From Candidatus Thorarchaeota archaeon (GTDB lineage: Archaea > Asgardarchaeota > Thorarchaeia > Thorarchaeales > Thorarchaeaceae), in contig JAEOUN010000058.1 of assembly GCA_016839245.1 (NCBI GenBank), positions 1 through 64,000 of the forward strand: DNA of 64,000 nt, read 5' to 3'. Position numbers and translations under genes: made by a program. Below the pieces are notes generated by a model. It was not told the origin of the DNA, did no database searches, and saw only the letters and a program-made list of their open reading frames with translations. How positions within the stretch are numbered: position 1 is the first letter of the stretch; each line of letters opens with the position of its first letter. Below, one piece after another: positions 1-7,734 of this stretch.

Positions 1-20
1 CTTTGTTGTCTATTTTTTTT
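1..20. repeat. edge copy of dispersed repeat B (partial)
   Basis: The first bases of the window (CTTTGTTGTCTATTTTTT) match the end of the repeat found complete at 6375-6405 and 14163-14193. Only the final third is visible because the window begins here, so the match could be coincidental; the shared 11-base CTTTGTTGTCT core followed by a T run is the evidence. Confidence 0.4.
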
Positions 21-36
21 TCATTTAATTCAAAAA

Positions 37-306
37 TTAAAAAGAAAGAATAGAGAGGTTAATTCCGATTCTTTGAAAGCACCAACAATCATTGTCGGGT
101 TCAATATATTCTAGTTCTTCCTCTAATCCTTCTTCATATTCTGGCTCTAATCCTTCTTCGTAATCAGGTTCGATATACTCCTGCTCCTCTTCTGGTGACA
201 CTGGTAGAAATGGTGGAACATAGAAATTTCTTGCAGTCAGTTTACTCACATTGTGGAAATGGGTTATAGGCAGGGAGTGTAAGCACCAAGCTCCGGCGAG
301 GTTCAT
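37..306 (-). CDS. doubtful small acidic-repeat protein
   Basis: An 89-residue reading frame whose middle (about residues 38-72) is a Glu/Pro/Tyr-rich imperfect repeat built on EYIEP, YEEGLEPE and EEGLEE. The rest has no recognisable domain, no signal peptide and no membrane segment. The repetitive acidic stretch is unusual for a chance frame, but it could arise from a simple repeated DNA segment. No convincing ribosome binding site is seen before the ATG. It is divergent from the beta-propeller gene starting at 387. I treat it as possible but unproven; it may be the tail of a decayed gene. Confidence 0.25.
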   Translation of the reverse strand: MNLAGAWCLHSLPITHFHNVSKLTARNFYVPPFLPVSPEEEQEYIEPDYEEGLEPEYEEGLEEELEYIEPDNDCWCFQRIGINLSILSF

Positions 307-386
307 TCTACCTATATATGCACACCGTTTTCCAAATAATGAAAAAAGTATAAAAAAATTTATGTACTAAGCGCTGTTCTCGGTGA

Positions 387-1406
387 ATGATTAAATTGGA
401 TTTAAGTTGGAATTCTCCGTTCAATGGTAACGCATCAAGTATAGCTGTCAATGACCAATGCATTTTGATTGGAACTGAGAATAAAAGTTGCATTCTATTT
501 GACACGAATGGAAACATATTGCAGGAAACACGTCTTGATGATGAACCAATTCATATGTGCATTGGAAAAAGCGGATTCTACATAAGGACTATCCATAACA
601 AGATAATTTACTTGGATATAAATTTCCATGTGAAATGGCAATATGAATTGGATATTAGGGGTCCAAATGAAGAAGTCATCTCTTATTGGGGAATCTATCT
701 TTTCAATGATTTGGTCTTTGCCCCGTTATCACTTTGGAAGAGATACGCTGTTAAGGCACTGGATGAAAGTGGGGATCTAAAATGGTATCTAACATATGAT
801 GACTTCCCAATGAGCTTAGCTAGTATGAATAATGGGGTATTAGTTGGAATAGGACGCATGTTTGTTGGTAAGCTGATTTACTATAATTCTCGTTCTGATG
901 AAGTGTGGATACGAGATCTCCCTGGCACTGTCATGGCAGTTTGCACAAAAGATAATCGTATTTACGCTGGAACCTACGAGGGACGAGTGCACTGCTTTGA
1001 TATGGACGGTAACGAGCTCTGGAGGACTGATTGCGTAATTTTTCTTTGGGAAATGGAAAAAGAAATAGCTCCCATACATTTACTTATGGTACATAGAAAT
1101 TCATTAGTTGCTACTACCGCACGTGGTGGTTTACTCTGTTTTGATGTTTCGGGGCAGAATCGATGGTTTCAGAAATATGATTCATATAACATATATGAAT
1201 TGAATGGAGTTGCTGACAACATTGTAATTGCTCTGGAAAGGAAAGAAGCGGACTTGTGGAAACACTATGTTAAAGTTCTCAATAAAGGCGGTGAAGAAAT
1301 TTGGAACCAGGAATATAATCACAGTGTGAATATGAATTCATACGGTAATAGGCTCTACATCGCATCTGGTGAGATTCTATCATGCTTCGACATTATCCCA
1401 CATTGA
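387..1406 (+). CDS. PQQ-type beta-propeller repeat protein
   Basis: A 339-residue protein built of about seven repeats of the pyrrolo-quinoline-quinone/Trp-docking type. Each blade has the pattern 'I..GT....I..FD..GN..W', for example GTENKSCILFDTNGNIL near residue 30, GTYEGRVHCFDMDGNELW near 205 and TARGGLLCFDVSGQNRW near 245. Such propellers usually act as interaction scaffolds and only rarely bind PQQ. There is no signal peptide or membrane segment, so a cytoplasmic location is likely. The residues needed for PQQ-dependent dehydrogenase activity are not evident, so I do not call it an enzyme. It stands alone, with a long noncoding stretch after it. The fold call is good; the function is unknown. 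Confidence 0.8.
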   Translation: MIKLDLSWNSPFNGNASSIAVNDQCILIGTENKSCILFDTNGNILQETRLDDEPIHMCIGKSGFYIRTIHNKIIYLDINFHVKWQYELDIRGPNEEVISYWGIYLFNDLVFAPLSLWKRYAVKALDESGDLKWYLTYDDFPMSLASMNNGVLVGIGRMFVGKLIYYNSRSDEVWIRDLPGTVMAVCTKDNRIYAGTYEGRVHCFDMDGNELWRTDCVIFLWEMEKEIAPIHLLMVHRNSLVATTARGGLLCFDVSGQNRWFQKYDSYNIYELNGVADNIVIALERKEADLWKHYVKVLNKGGEEIWNQEYNHSVNMNSYGNRLYIASGEILSCFDIIPH

Positions 1407-1821
1407 ATGATATTCCTGATTTCAAACTCCTAGTAACACCGAAAATGACTCACTATTCTCTTTATCATTCCTGAGCCATCTTATTAAAACAATCTTAACT
1501 CAAAAAAGTCGGGGAGCACCTTTTCTACCATGACTCACTCTTATCTGATTTCGTTTCTTTAAATCAACCCTAAACCAAGATTGGATAACGCACTCGAAGA
1601 ACAGAGAATTGTACTTTGCCAAGGATGAAGGGTATGAACGCCTCATATAAAGGACCTATAAGCATGGCACACTGTCTTCTTGCACACTTATAATACTCAA
1701 GCTCGAAAGAGGAGAGCGATTGTTTTACACCTTGAAGAGTCAGATGTTTACTGTGCCTTTTGGTTCAATCAATCTAACATTATATCTATCTAAATCATTT
1801 GCGTATCTTCAACCTTTTCTC
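1407..1821. other. intergenic stretch with no gene seen
   Basis: About 415 bases between the propeller gene and the promoter of the HEAT-repeat gene. All frames are interrupted and no tRNA-like fold, inverted repeat with a T run, or protein-like translation was noticed. It might hold a small RNA, but nothing in the sequence supports one. Confidence 0.5.
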
Positions 1822-1848
1822 ATATATTATTCGGAATGAATATATAAT
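1822..1848 (+). promoter_or_regulatory. TATA region and imperfect palindrome before the HEAT-repeat gene
   Basis: ATATATTATTC and GAATGAATATAT form an imperfect inverted repeat around a single G. Its right arm runs into TATATAAT (1841-1848), a good archaeal TATA box about 45 bases before the ATG at 1893. An operator overlapping the TATA box would suit a repressor, but the AT-richness makes chance pairing possible. Confidence 0.4.
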
Positions 1849-1892
1849 ATCTTGCTCACAAGTTAAGTAATTGTATATCGGAGATCTTTATT

Positions 1893-2402
1893 ATGGGAGA
1901 AGAATTTTCGTACAATGAAATTGAGAAAGCTGCGGAAAGACGGGATATTGGTCGATTGTACGAAATATTAGCTAATGGAGATAGTGTAGCAAAGACAAAT
2001 GCAGCACTTTGGCTAGGAAAAATAGACTCTCGTGAATCTATTCCAAAGCTCATTTCTTTACTCGAAGATGATGATTACTCTGTCCGTGGAGGAGCGGCTG
2101 CAGCATTAGGGTGCATGAAAGAAGTATCTGTTGTGGATTCATTAATTGCATTGTTAAAAGAGAATGATCTCAGTTGCATCATTGGAGTATGTTCTGGACT
2201 TGGAATGATAGGTGATAAAAAAGCTGTTGAACCTCTTGTCGAACTACTCAATGACAAAAGACCCGGTGCAAGATTAGTAGCTATTATGGCATTAGTTAAA
2301 ATTGGAGGACCTAAGGTAGAAGATGCTTTGATGATTGCAATGCGTGATTCAGATTGGGCAGTAAGAGACTTCGCTCTAAACGCATTAAGAAATAATAAAT
2401 AA
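1893..2402 (+). CDS. HEAT-repeat (PBS-lyase-type) protein
   Basis: A 169-residue all-helical protein with four to five HEAT-like repeats of about 30 residues, visible as 'AALWLGKIDSRESIPKLI', 'AAAALGCMKEVSVVDSLI' and 'GLGMIGDKKAVEPLVELL', then a final 'DSDWAVRDFALNAL' unit. The Gly/Ala-Leu-Gly core and the acidic D-D-Y/W-x-V-R turns are typical of the phycobilisome-lyase HEAT subfamily. These are protein-interaction modules; no catalytic residues are expected. ATG at 1893 lies behind GGAG in a suitable position and behind a TATA element. It is one of two helical-repeat proteins in the first 6 kb. The partner is unknown. Confidence 0.85.
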   Translation: MGEEFSYNEIEKAAERRDIGRLYEILANGDSVAKTNAALWLGKIDSRESIPKLISLLEDDDYSVRGGAAAALGCMKEVSVVDSLIALLKENDLSCIIGVCSGLGMIGDKKAVEPLVELLNDKRPGARLVAIMALVKIGGPKVEDALMIAMRDSDWAVRDFALNALRNNK

Positions 2403-2741
2403 AAAGATGAATATCTGATATACTATCAAAGATTGGTCACATTGCAACTCAGAATCTAATTACGGGTTCGAGCAAGTATCCTACTATAAAAACTAAAGTT
2501 TGCACCATCTTGGAAAAAGTCACGACATTCTCGCAGTTGAATCATCAATTGTTGTCTTCAACAATGCCAAAGATGTATAAGTGAGAACCATGAAAACTCA
2601 GGTATTAGGCGATACAGGAGATGTGCAAGCATTTAACTCGTTACCTTGATTCTATATCTTGGCATCCCTTTATTAAATGGATTGAGAAGGTAGTTTGAGA
2701 CTTAAGGATTAACTTGTAATCTGAAAATTCGCAGGTGAAGA
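2403..2741. other. intergenic stretch with no gene seen
   Basis: About 340 bases between the HEAT-repeat gene and the next membrane-protein gene. No frame reads as protein for a useful length and I saw no RNA-like fold. A promoter for the downstream gene is presumably near the right end, but no clear TATA box stands out. Confidence 0.5.
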
Positions 2742-4016
2742 TTGAGTATGCTTCAAGGAAATCCATGGTTATTCGACTGGTTGTTCGACATTGGAGCATT
2801 TAGCCAATCTGAAGCTTTCTTCATGCTTTTTCTCGCATTCTATGGCTACTTCATGGTATTTTTCATGTACTTCTATGGAGTTCGTTTTCTAGGCAAGCTG
2901 TTCTCTAGGATTCTTGGTTCAATTCATGAAGATAAACCGGAAAACCAATTGCTTGTGCTAGCTCCCTTCTTCACATTCCTTGCCTGCATCATTATATTCA
3001 CTGCATATTTCGGGATCTGGGAAGTCCCTTCTTTCCTACGTGATGTTCTTACAAATGGATTCTCGGATTCCGAGCAGATCACGCTAGCTGGTATTATCGC
3101 GGACTTATTCTTGGTTTCTCTAGTTTGGAATGAAATACTATTTCTTCTTGTTGGGGTATTTGGAATAGCATGGCAATATACATATTCTCAATCAGCTCCA
3201 ATAATAATTCATGGTAGTGAAGTCCCATATTCAGCAAATAGATCCCTTAAGTACATAGTACCTGCAATGTCCGCCTTACTGCAGTTTTTGTTCTCTCTAA
3301 AATCCATTATGCCTAACTGGCTTGTTCTCATTTATGATGTCTTGCTAATTATCTATTCATTATTCGTTGTTGTGCAAGGCATTGGAGGGATAGGTAGAGT
3401 AATCATTGTTGAGAAGAAGAGCATACTATCAGGTATCGGAGGGCTAGTCTTTTCTCTATCATCAATTACATTGCTATCGATGAATCATGCTGTAGTGAGC
3501 ATCTATGGGAACTCTCAGGTATTTGAACCATTAGGATATGCTGTACCTCTTGTCGCATATATTGTTCTGTGGCTTCGAAAGAAAGCCATCGCTAGGAATA
3601 TACATAATGACGCAAATCTGCGAAAGCTGTCGCAAGCTATTTTCAAGCTATTCTTTCCGCTCGTGTTTTTGGCAACTACACTTGTGGTGCTTCTTATGGT
3701 ACCTTCGCTATCTCTAGGGCTGCAAGCTTCAATACTACTAGCTTTTGTAGTTTCAGTCATAATGCTTATGATAAAAACCGGAGAAAAAATATTCAATCAA
3801 GCGGCAGTGGAGAAGTCTGGAAGCACTATTCTGATGTGGCTTGTGCTAGCAGAGTTCTTCTTTGCAGGATATCTCCTAATGCTCTTGGTACACCTGCTGA
3901 CAACGAAAAGCTTTCAAAATGAGCCAGAGTTTGGCGTAGGTGTTATCCTTCTCCTATTCATATTATTACTTGGCGCGATTTGTTCAGAGCGATCATTAGG
4001 AACTGCTGGTAAATAA
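2742..4016 (+). CDS. polytopic membrane protein, unknown family
   Basis: A 424-residue, strongly hydrophobic protein with roughly ten predicted membrane helices: two in the first 100 residues, one near 130-155, several between 165 and 270, a pair near 300-345 and a final pair near 360-415. Loops are short and lysine/arginine-rich, except a soluble loop near 95-120. I do not recognise the family; the even spacing of hydrophobic segments resembles a transporter or membrane scaffold rather than an enzyme. It has no close neighbours in an operon. The reading frame and membrane nature are secure; any function would be a guess. Confidence 0.7.
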   Translation: MSMLQGNPWLFDWLFDIGAFSQSEAFFMLFLAFYGYFMVFFMYFYGVRFLGKLFSRILGSIHEDKPENQLLVLAPFFTFLACIIIFTAYFGIWEVPSFLRDVLTNGFSDSEQITLAGIIADLFLVSLVWNEILFLLVGVFGIAWQYTYSQSAPIIIHGSEVPYSANRSLKYIVPAMSALLQFLFSLKSIMPNWLVLIYDVLLIIYSLFVVVQGIGGIGRVIIVEKKSILSGIGGLVFSLSSITLLSMNHAVVSIYGNSQVFEPLGYAVPLVAYIVLWLRKKAIARNIHNDANLRKLSQAIFKLFFPLVFLATTLVVLLMVPSLSLGLQASILLAFVVSVIMLMIKTGEKIFNQAAVEKSGSTILMWLVLAEFFFAGYLLMLLVHLLTTKSFQNEPEFGVGVILLLFILLLGAICSERSLGTAGK

Positions 4017-4144
4017 AAAAGCATCAAAGGATTTGTTTGTTGCCTTGCCAAATCCCTAATAGATGTCGAAAATCTAGAAGGTATTAAATACTATGGATTC
4101 TTTGGCACCTGTCAAGACAAGACTGCATACGAGGATTGAATAGC

Positions 4145-4483
4145 ATGGATGTTTTGGTCATAATCATCAATCGATCAAGCGGCAGAATTGGGAATCTGCA
4201 CGATCTTGCTATATTTCTTAAAAGCAATGTGAATTTAAAGGAATACAAGGTAACACAGGAAGGGGCTGGTTTTCTGGGATTGGGGACAAGCACGTTTGAA
4301 ACGCGTCCGCTAACGACATTGAGTTCGTGCATGGCTGTGCTCAAATACGCTTTCAACATTTCTGATTATGAGGCTAGAGAGGCAATCTCCTTGCTTTGTG
4401 ATGCAAATTTCCTATGGATGGATTCATCGGAAACAATGATTAAAGGTCGTGGATTAGACCATCTAATACGTTTTGATATCTGA
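4145..4483 (+). CDS. small hypothetical protein
   Basis: A 112-residue soluble protein with a mixed alpha/beta pattern. It starts with a hydrophobic strand (MDVLVIIIN), has a central glycine-rich turn (GAGFLGLGTS near residues 42-51) and ends with helices. I chose the ATG at 4145 because GAGG at 4131-4134 sits ten bases before it; a TTG nine bases upstream lies too close to that site. I do not recognise the family. The amino-acid usage is protein-like and the gap to both neighbours suggests a single gene. The C-terminal half could be a small winged-helix or ribosomal-protein-like fold, but no motif proves this. Confidence 0.5.
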   Translation: MDVLVIIINRSSGRIGNLHDLAIFLKSNVNLKEYKVTQEGAGFLGLGTSTFETRPLTTLSSCMAVLKYAFNISDYEAREAISLLCDANFLWMDSSETMIKGRGLDHLIRFDI

Positions 4484-4670
4484 TATTATTTCTGCGAATA
4501 CCGAAGCTTATCCACTCATAAACACTGTCAACGGCATAGTTTTGAGTTCAAATACCACAGGAACCAATTGCTAAACGAATATGATTTACATCTCAAGAAA
4601 AATGCAATCGTAAAACATATTAGTCAAGTAGAAGGGCTGCTTTGCGGTTTGGCGTTCATTGGTGAATGTA

Positions 4671-5990
4671 ATGAATGAGGATGAAATATATCAACTCATC
4701 AATAAATGCAAGAATCAGGCAATTTCAAAGAAGAAAGCCCTCGATTGTGCTAAGAAGCTTCTGAAGAGAATGGATCAGTCACTCACTGCACATGTTTTGG
4801 ATGCAATCGGTGAGATGTTTCTCGAAACAGGTGAAATGGATATTCTAAAAAACCTCGAGCCATTCCTAGACGAGAGTAAATATCCCCTTTGCTTGAATGC
4901 AATTGATGTTATAGGGATGGTTTTCAGAAACACAAGAAGCAAGGATGCATTTGAAAAACTTAGTACGTTGATGGAAAGCGGGAATGATGTGATTGCCAGA
5001 AGAACCTTTCAATCTCTTAGTATGGTGTTTGAATTTGAACATGAAATAAAACAAGTTAAAAAAAATCCATTTTGGTTCTGTCAGGAAATCAACATTTGTA
5101 ATGAAGAAGGTCCAATTTGGCGAATAATCAATTCCCTTCCAGATGAGCAGAACAGTAAAAGCACTGCAATTTCCTTTGTTCTACCCTTTCTTCTTTGTAG
5201 TGATTCCAATATGCGAAAAGGATGTATGACGTTATTGAAGCAATCCTTTAATCAATCAAATCGAGAGCAAATAGAGCAAGTTGTGAATGGACTTAAAGCT
5301 ATCATTCTGAGTGGACCTGATTTAGTCTGGCGTGAAGGTTACAGTCCTTATCTTTATACGGGTCATAATAGTGTAGCTAAATTGATACAAAATGAATTAA
5401 GCAACTGGCAGATTATCGAAACCCTATTTTATGCCAGCAATAACCCCGTAGCATTAGACTTATTGAATGTAGTAACCAGTAAGATACATGATAGAACCCC
5501 ATTCGAAGCCTCGTCATTGAACATACTTATGATACTAGGAGAGGCAGTCAAAAAAATATTTCAAACAGTAGATGATGAGGAACTTGTATCAATTATATCT
5601 GATTTCATAACCAAAGGAAATGAAACATTCAGCACAATATTGACTCTTGGAATGGCTGATGCCTTAGAAGCCAAGGGGATTGAGAAAGCATTCCAATATT
5701 TTGGCTTTCGCTTAAGAAATCTCAATCAAAAAAATGATCGGCTTAGGTATTGGTCTTCTCTTATCGCTTTGGGGCATATATTTCGGAAATCCGGACATAG
5801 AGGAGTATTAGATTTGCTTAAGCCGTTATTGACTCCTCAAAACGATTTCGTTATTATCGCAATTACAGTACTATCTGATGTCTTTGGAGGTACAAATAAC
5901 CACGAAGTCATTGAGTTAGTCCGTGGCCTTATGTATGATTCCCGAATAACAGAATATTGCAGAAGTGCAATTGAATCAATTAAATCATAA
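4671..5990 (+). CDS. ARM/HEAT-like helical repeat protein
   Basis: A protein of about 440 residues that is almost entirely amphipathic helices in pairs, with hydrophobic positions repeating every 35-40 residues, as in ARM or HEAT solenoids (for example 'ALDCAKKLLKRMDQSLTAHV' near the start and 'GVLDLLKPLLTPQNDFVIIA' near the end). No signal peptide, membrane segment or catalytic motif is visible. I prefer ATG 4671, five bases after GGTGA, over GTG 4662 or TTG 4659. It is probably a cytoplasmic scaffold. The repeats are too diverged for me to name a family. The gene is followed closely by a carboxylase-gene relic. Confidence 0.65.
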   Translation: MNEDEIYQLINKCKNQAISKKKALDCAKKLLKRMDQSLTAHVLDAIGEMFLETGEMDILKNLEPFLDESKYPLCLNAIDVIGMVFRNTRSKDAFEKLSTLMESGNDVIARRTFQSLSMVFEFEHEIKQVKKNPFWFCQEINICNEEGPIWRIINSLPDEQNSKSTAISFVLPFLLCSDSNMRKGCMTLLKQSFNQSNREQIEQVVNGLKAIILSGPDLVWREGYSPYLYTGHNSVAKLIQNELSNWQIIETLFYASNNPVALDLLNVVTSKIHDRTPFEASSLNILMILGEAVKKIFQTVDDEELVSIISDFITKGNETFSTILTLGMADALEAKGIEKAFQYFGFRLRNLNQKNDRLRYWSSLIALGHIFRKSGHRGVLDLLKPLLTPQNDFVIIAITVLSDVFGGTNNHEVIELVRGLMYDSRITEYCRSAIESIKS

Positions 5991-6038
5991 TAGAATTTGG
6001 TGAAATCACAATAATAATGAGCTACTGAGAAAATAGTC

Positions 6039-6242
6039 ATGAGTTCCAATGACACGCTTGGCATTCTCTTTCGGAAGGAGGTCGAGGAGGCGAAGGACAA
6101 GGAGAAGAAGTGTGCTGGTCGGACCACGGAGTATCGTGATAAGTCCACGAATCCCTATGTCGCAGCAGGCTTGGGCTACATCGACAAGGTGATTTTCCTG
6201 CACGAAACACAACCTCTCATTTGCAAGAATCTCTTTTATTAA
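6039..6242 (+). pseudogene. relic of an acyl-CoA carboxylase carboxyltransferase (beta) subunit gene
   Basis: The translation matches only the extreme C-terminal part of biotin-dependent carboxyltransferase subunits (propionyl/methylmalonyl-CoA type): an EEAKDKE helix, then a Y-R-D-K...NPYVAA..GYID.VI....T segment that I recognise from the family (usual form YREKFANPYVAAERGYIDDVI..xETR). A full subunit has about 510-520 residues; here only about 55 family-like residues remain. There is no upstream part, the frame before it is unrelated, and F of the usual KFANP is replaced. The base composition is richer in G than the neighbourhood. The fragment is followed at once by the dispersed repeat at 6305-6412, so it was probably left by a rearrangement. 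It may not be expressed. Confidence 0.7.
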
Positions 6243-6304
6243 TGAAATACTTCTCAAACATATGCTATACTCTTGAAATACTGCTAATTCAGTTAAGTGC
6301 TATT

Positions 6305-6365
6305 CTGATACTAATGTCCGAGGCGTGCAGACTGAAAACGTGTTCATGCAGTACCTAGAGTTGTC
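6305..6365. repeat. dispersed repeat A, copy 1
   Basis: This 61-base stretch is nearly identical to 12693-12752: the first 33 bases match exactly (starting CTGATACTAATG and including GAGGCGTGCAGACTGAAA), followed by GTGTTCA and TACCTA.AGTTGTC with a few differences. Both copies can be read in one frame as DTNVRGVQTE(N/S)VF, so it could be a shared gene relic rather than a non-coding element. Repeat B follows directly. Confidence 0.75.
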
Positions 6366-6374
6366 AAGAAGAGT

Positions 6375-6412
6375 TTCGTAGAGATACTTCCATCCTTTGT
6401 TGTCTATTTTTT
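6375..6412. repeat. dispersed repeat B, copy 1
   Basis: Thirty-one bases (TTCGTAGAGATACTTCCATC then CTTTGTTGTCT) are identical to 14163-14193, and the last part also appears at the left edge of the window. The T run that follows is present in all copies. Here A and B are adjacent, whereas elsewhere they occur separately, which suggests fragments of a longer decayed element. Confidence 0.75.
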
Positions 6413-6444
6413 CTTGCTAATCAGGATAGAATTTTATAATTACT

Positions 6445-6759
6445 CTAACCCTCAAATCCTGATAATACAATCCAACCACTCTGTCTTGCAGCCTCAAACA
6501 TCTCTTCTGTAATCACAGCAAGAAAGGTTGAACGGTGGGCATCACCTGACTCACCCATAGGGCAGGCAATACTATAATGCTTTTCAAAGATGAAATCCTG
6601 CATCCCTACTTCTATGTAATCCTCCAGTATCTCAGAGAAGATTAACGGACCATCAGCAATCCAAATAACAAAACTACTCGGAGTGATGAGTTCCCATTGC
6701 CAATTTAGCATGTGCTGGTCTACTTCACGTTTCTGTCTGTCAAGAATCTCCATATACAT
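6445..6759 (-). CDS. small hypothetical protein
   Basis: A 104-residue soluble protein with mixed strands and helices. A W-x-W segment (NWQWELI, residues 19-25) leads into hydrophobic strands and a predicted C-terminal helix (EEMFEAARQSG). Two regions look like a small alpha/beta domain. I do not recognise the family, and there is no signal peptide or membrane span. It lies between the repeat region and the divergent ABC operon and may share the divergent promoter region near 6850-6885. The reading frame looks protein-like but support is limited to composition. Confidence 0.45.
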   Translation of the reverse strand: MYMEILDRQKREVDQHMLNWQWELITPSSFVIWIADGPLIFSEILEDYIEVGMQDFIFEKHYSIACPMGESGDAHRSTFLAVITEEMFEAARQSGWIVLSGFEG

Positions 6760-6849
6760 CCTGACTTGCGTTAATTCAATTTTTCAATGTTTTCGATGTC
6801 CTCCATCCTGTTGACGTTGCTTGCATAAAAACGACTACAAATCCAATAG

Positions 6850-6885
6850 TTGTTTGATTAAACAAAGGCCTAAGATTTTAAATAT
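6850..6885 (+). promoter_or_regulatory. palindrome and TATA box upstream of the ABC transporter genes
   Basis: TTGTTTGATTAAACAA (6850-6865) has perfect six-base arms, TTGTTT and AAACAA, and is followed by TTTTAAATAT (6876-6885), a plausible archaeal TATA box about 75 bases before the ATG at 6962. The position just upstream of the TATA box suits an activator or repressor. No known regulator can be assigned. Confidence 0.4.
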
Positions 6886-6961
6886 AGGTTCAACAATTTG
6901 TACAAACATGCAATTGGTAATACCCATGTGAGTATCAATTTGATAATTGGTGTGGATATTT

Positions 6962-7732
6962 ATGCGTAAGAACCTCGCGATTAAAACCGTTGGCCTCTCA
7001 AAGAATTTTGGACCTGTAGTTGCTCTTAATGATGTCAACCTTGAGGTACCAGAAGGAAACACATTCGGGTACTTGGGTCCGAATGGCTCTGGAAAGACAA
7101 CGACTGTTCGCATCTTATCAGGAATAATCAGACCAACTAGTGGATCTGCAGTTGTGTGTGGGTATGAACTTAATCATCAGAATAACGAGATAAAAGCATC
7201 AACAGGTTTGCTCCCTGAAGGTCCGGGTATCTACTCAAAGTTGTCAGCAGTCGAGTATCTGGAGTTTGTAGGCGCGCTCTATGACGTTGTCGATACGGCG
7301 CTTCACACACGGGTTGATAAACTACTTGGAATCATGGGTCTCGAAGGACGACAGGATGATCTCTTAGAATCTTACTCAACAGGCATGAAACAGAAGGTAC
7401 TTGTTGCATCTACGCTCATTCACGATCCCAAGCTTGTATTTCTAGATGAACCAACATCTAGACTTGATCCTGCAGCAAGTGCTTTGGTTAAAGATATCAT
7501 CATTGCATTAGCACACGAGTTGAATACGACGTTTTTCATCTGTACACATTTCTTGGAATTTGCGCAAGATATATGCAATATTATTGGCATTCTCAACTCA
7601 GGCTGTTTGACAGCTGTCGGGAGTTTGGAAGAGATCCTTGATTTAACAGGAACTCAGACTTTAGAAGAGGCATATCTGAATCTTGTAGGAGGCAGGATTG
7701 ACAAAACAAAATTACTTGACTGGAGGAGCTAG
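6962..7732 (+). CDS. ABC transporter ATP-binding protein (CcmA-type)
   Basis: A 256-residue ATPase that powers the adjoining membrane protein. Visible motifs: Walker A GPNGSGKT (residues 39-46), signature YSTGM (138-142, an LSGGQ variant), Walker B LVFLDEP (158-164) and H-loop His196. I chose ATG 6962 over GTG 6950 and TTG 6947 because it gives exactly the length and alignment of the paralogous ATPase at 38299 (256 residues). The stop is two bases from the permease start, so the two are co-transcribed. The pair lies directly upstream of the peptide/radical SAM locus and in the same orientation, so it is a good candidate for peptide export or immunity. That link is inferred from position only. 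Confidence 0.9.
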   Translation: MRKNLAIKTVGLSKNFGPVVALNDVNLEVPEGNTFGYLGPNGSGKTTTVRILSGIIRPTSGSAVVCGYELNHQNNEIKASTGLLPEGPGIYSKLSAVEYLEFVGALYDVVDTALHTRVDKLLGIMGLEGRQDDLLESYSTGMKQKVLVASTLIHDPKLVFLDEPTSRLDPAASALVKDIIIALAHELNTTFFICTHFLEFAQDICNIIGILNSGCLTAVGSLEEILDLTGTQTLEEAYLNLVGGRIDKTKLLDWRS

Positions 7733-7734
7733 CA

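Noticed and set aside
241..320. A tRNA-like stretch near the left edge
   Set aside because: The arms do not pair and there is no consistent anticodon or T-loop.
6006..6257. Leftward 83-residue frame over the carboxyltransferase relic
   Set aside because: The rightward frame matches a known protein end (NPYVAA..GYID), so this one is its shadow.
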